Positions 62,606 through 64,000 of a stretch of 64,000 nucleotides of DNA are shown piece by piece. The notes under the pieces were generated by a model. The model did not search any database. It saw nothing but the letters and a program-made list of their open reading frames with translations, and had not been told where the DNA came from. The stretch's first letter is position 1; the number at the start of each line of letters is the position of its first letter. Origin of the DNA: Antedon bifida (Eukaryota; Echinodermata; Crinoidea; Comatulida; Antedonidae); assembly GCA_963402885.1 (NCBI GenBank), contig OY727096.1:15977820-16041819 (forward strand). Direction: 5' to 3'. Made by a program: the position numbers and the translations under genes.

Positions 62606-62659
62606 GTGTCTAGAAAACTCAGATCTCAAATATATCTAAGATCTGAGTTTTCTAGACAC
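62606..62659. repeat. 21-bp perfect hairpin, copy 2
   Basis: Identical to the hairpin at 61731-61784, at the same position in the second duplicated unit. Confidence 0.92.
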
Positions 62660-62802
62660 CCTACATTTTTATACAATCCATTTGTTTAAAGTACGTTGCT
62701 TGGGACTATTTCCCATTTCTCCTGGCTATTTTGATATTGTACATAGTACAGGACGGGTCTCATTTCCATGTTTTCAACTAACCAATTTATCTTTATAGGA
62801 AG

Positions 62803-63965
62803 CTAGCAGCAGTACCCGTCTTCGACGGCTGGGTATAACTTTATAAGCTTAGAGTTCAACCGAGAAAATGATCGAGAGAAGTTATCAATGAAATTTTTTT
62901 GAAGCGGTCTTAAAGAAATTTAAATTGAATTTTTTATTGATGACTGTCTTACAGTAACCAATGAATTAAGTCAATATCAAATAATATACTGAGCTGAATT
63001 CGTGATTCAGTATTGTCATTTAGTGCAAACAGACCAATGTGAATGAAATGGTTACGAACCATGTTTGAAATTTTTGTTTTTAAACTGTAGGTAAAATGTA
63101 AATGAAAACGATAAGAAGAAATGTAAAGATACATAAATAGTGGAAGTACTGCATAGTAATAATACAATTAGTTCTATTTCATCATGTCGCCCTCTGTAAA
63201 AAAAAAAAGGTTGTTGGCTTTGTACGCAGTCGTCATGTGTTTTTTGTTTTATAGTACTTATTAAAGATGTATTGTCCCTTCGAAAAAAGGTGGGTCATTT
63301 TGAAGTATCATAATAGTTATTAACTATCACCAAAAATTTGTCTAAAAAAAAATCATTTAACTGAAATACAGACGTTTTTTTGTTAAAAAAATAACTCTGA
63401 CTTCCAGTCAAAGTTTTCGATCAAAACATACCCCATAATGAAACGCGCTTGTTTGGCTACTCTGTATGCATAATCATAAAACTTCCTCACGATCTGTGTG
63501 AAAATACCTTCTCAACCGTGACGAGTTGTAAACAATCCTAATTAGCATATGCATAATGCGTACTCGTGGTTTGAAATCTTTGTTTAATTTCGCTCGCGAC
63601 GATTTTCCAGACGAAATGTAATCAAACTAATTTACCTGTTAATTACGTAAACTTGTTGCTTTTGGCTCGAATTTTCGACTCAAAGTGAATAACTTTAATA
63701 TTACTTTGATATGGCCAATTTAAATTTAGAATATTTTGACCTTCATTTTTTTGTGTTTCAAGGGACAATACATCTTTAAATAGACCGTATTTATTTGATG
63801 CCCTGAATTTTGAGACACCTGTGATAATAATCGATTACAATATAATAAAATCAGTAATAAATGGTAACTGGAAAACGTCTACATTATATATATTTTGCCG
63901 TGAGAAAAGTTTTAAAATACATTATAAAAGAAACAACGTACTATTCATTACTATGAATATACAAT
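62803..63965. mobile_element. ~1.16-kb insertion interrupting the duplicated unit
   Basis: The unit sequence breaks after 'ttatctttatagga' (compare 61911-61924) and resumes with 'ttattattatcggttc' near 63968. The insertion begins AGCTAGCAGCAGTACCCGTC and holds the TTAA-type MITE at 63261-63779. No coding sequence was recognised and its own ends are not clear. Confidence 0.6.
63261..63779. mobile_element. MITE, TTAA-type family (member 4)
   Basis: Ends TTAAAGATGTATTGTCCCTT and AGGGACAATACATCTTTAA with TTAA at both borders. It is the reverse complement of the copy at 51041-51551 with modest divergence. The palindrome TTGACTTCCAGTCAA (reverse complement form) is retained at about 63399-63414. 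Confidence 0.88.
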
Positions 63966-64000
63966 GTTTTTTTATTATTATTATCGGTTCTAAAAAGAGT

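Larger units (their letters stand above)
61195..62803. repeat. Tandem duplication of ~0.88-kb mini-exon units
   Basis: 61195-61924 aligns with 62070-62803 with few differences, including both mini-exons, the intervening intron and the hairpin. 'ttattatcggttctaaaaagagt' at about 61963-61985 recurs at 63977-64000, which indicates a third unit beginning at the window edge. Confidence 0.88.

Overview
The window looks like AT-rich nuclear DNA of an invertebrate deuterostome, probably an echinoderm. Evidence is indirect: genes are split into many small exons with consensus GT/AG borders, introns hold LINE, SINE and MITE insertions, and the word AGGCCTA recurs in non-coding DNA. The species cannot be named from sequence alone. 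All recognisable host genes lie on the minus strand.

Layout. 1-8.2 kb is gene-poor, with a TTAA-flanked MITE, two long hairpins and two minisatellites. 8.2-18.2 kb and 24.7-39.6 kb each hold a complete ten-exon FOXRED2-like gene (ER FAD/NADPH oxidoreductase family); the second has a likely 5' non-coding exon near 42.3 kb. Between them lie a local duplication and the 3' end of a dead LINE; inside the second gene are a 20-bp minisatellite, a reverse transcriptase relic and a 2.9-kb foldback repeat.

43.2-48.8 kb is a complete 15-exon receptor gene: signal peptide, two Sushi/CCP domains, short stalk, one membrane helix, and a tyrosine-kinase-like domain that has lost the VAIK lysine, HRD and DFG motifs. 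52.4-62.6 kb is a second gene of the same family, running off the right edge, with the same losses. It has an array of 24- and 30-nt phase-1 mini-exons for the stalk, duplicated in ~0.88-kb units, and two duplicated juxtamembrane exons. A nearly intact L2/CR1-type LINE (55.6-59.2 kb, minus strand) sits in one of its introns. A tRNA-derived SINE at 50.1 kb shares the LINE's 3' tail.

How they work together: the two FOXRED2-like proteins are expected to act in the secretory pathway, although neither ends in a KDEL-type signal. The two receptors are probably catalytically dead signalling or decoy receptors. Nothing in the window links the two gene pairs functionally; they are neighbouring tandem duplications. 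All exon models were built by hand from reading frame, splice consensus and paralogue comparison. Both FOXRED2-like models and the first receptor model give uninterrupted frames of a length divisible by three.
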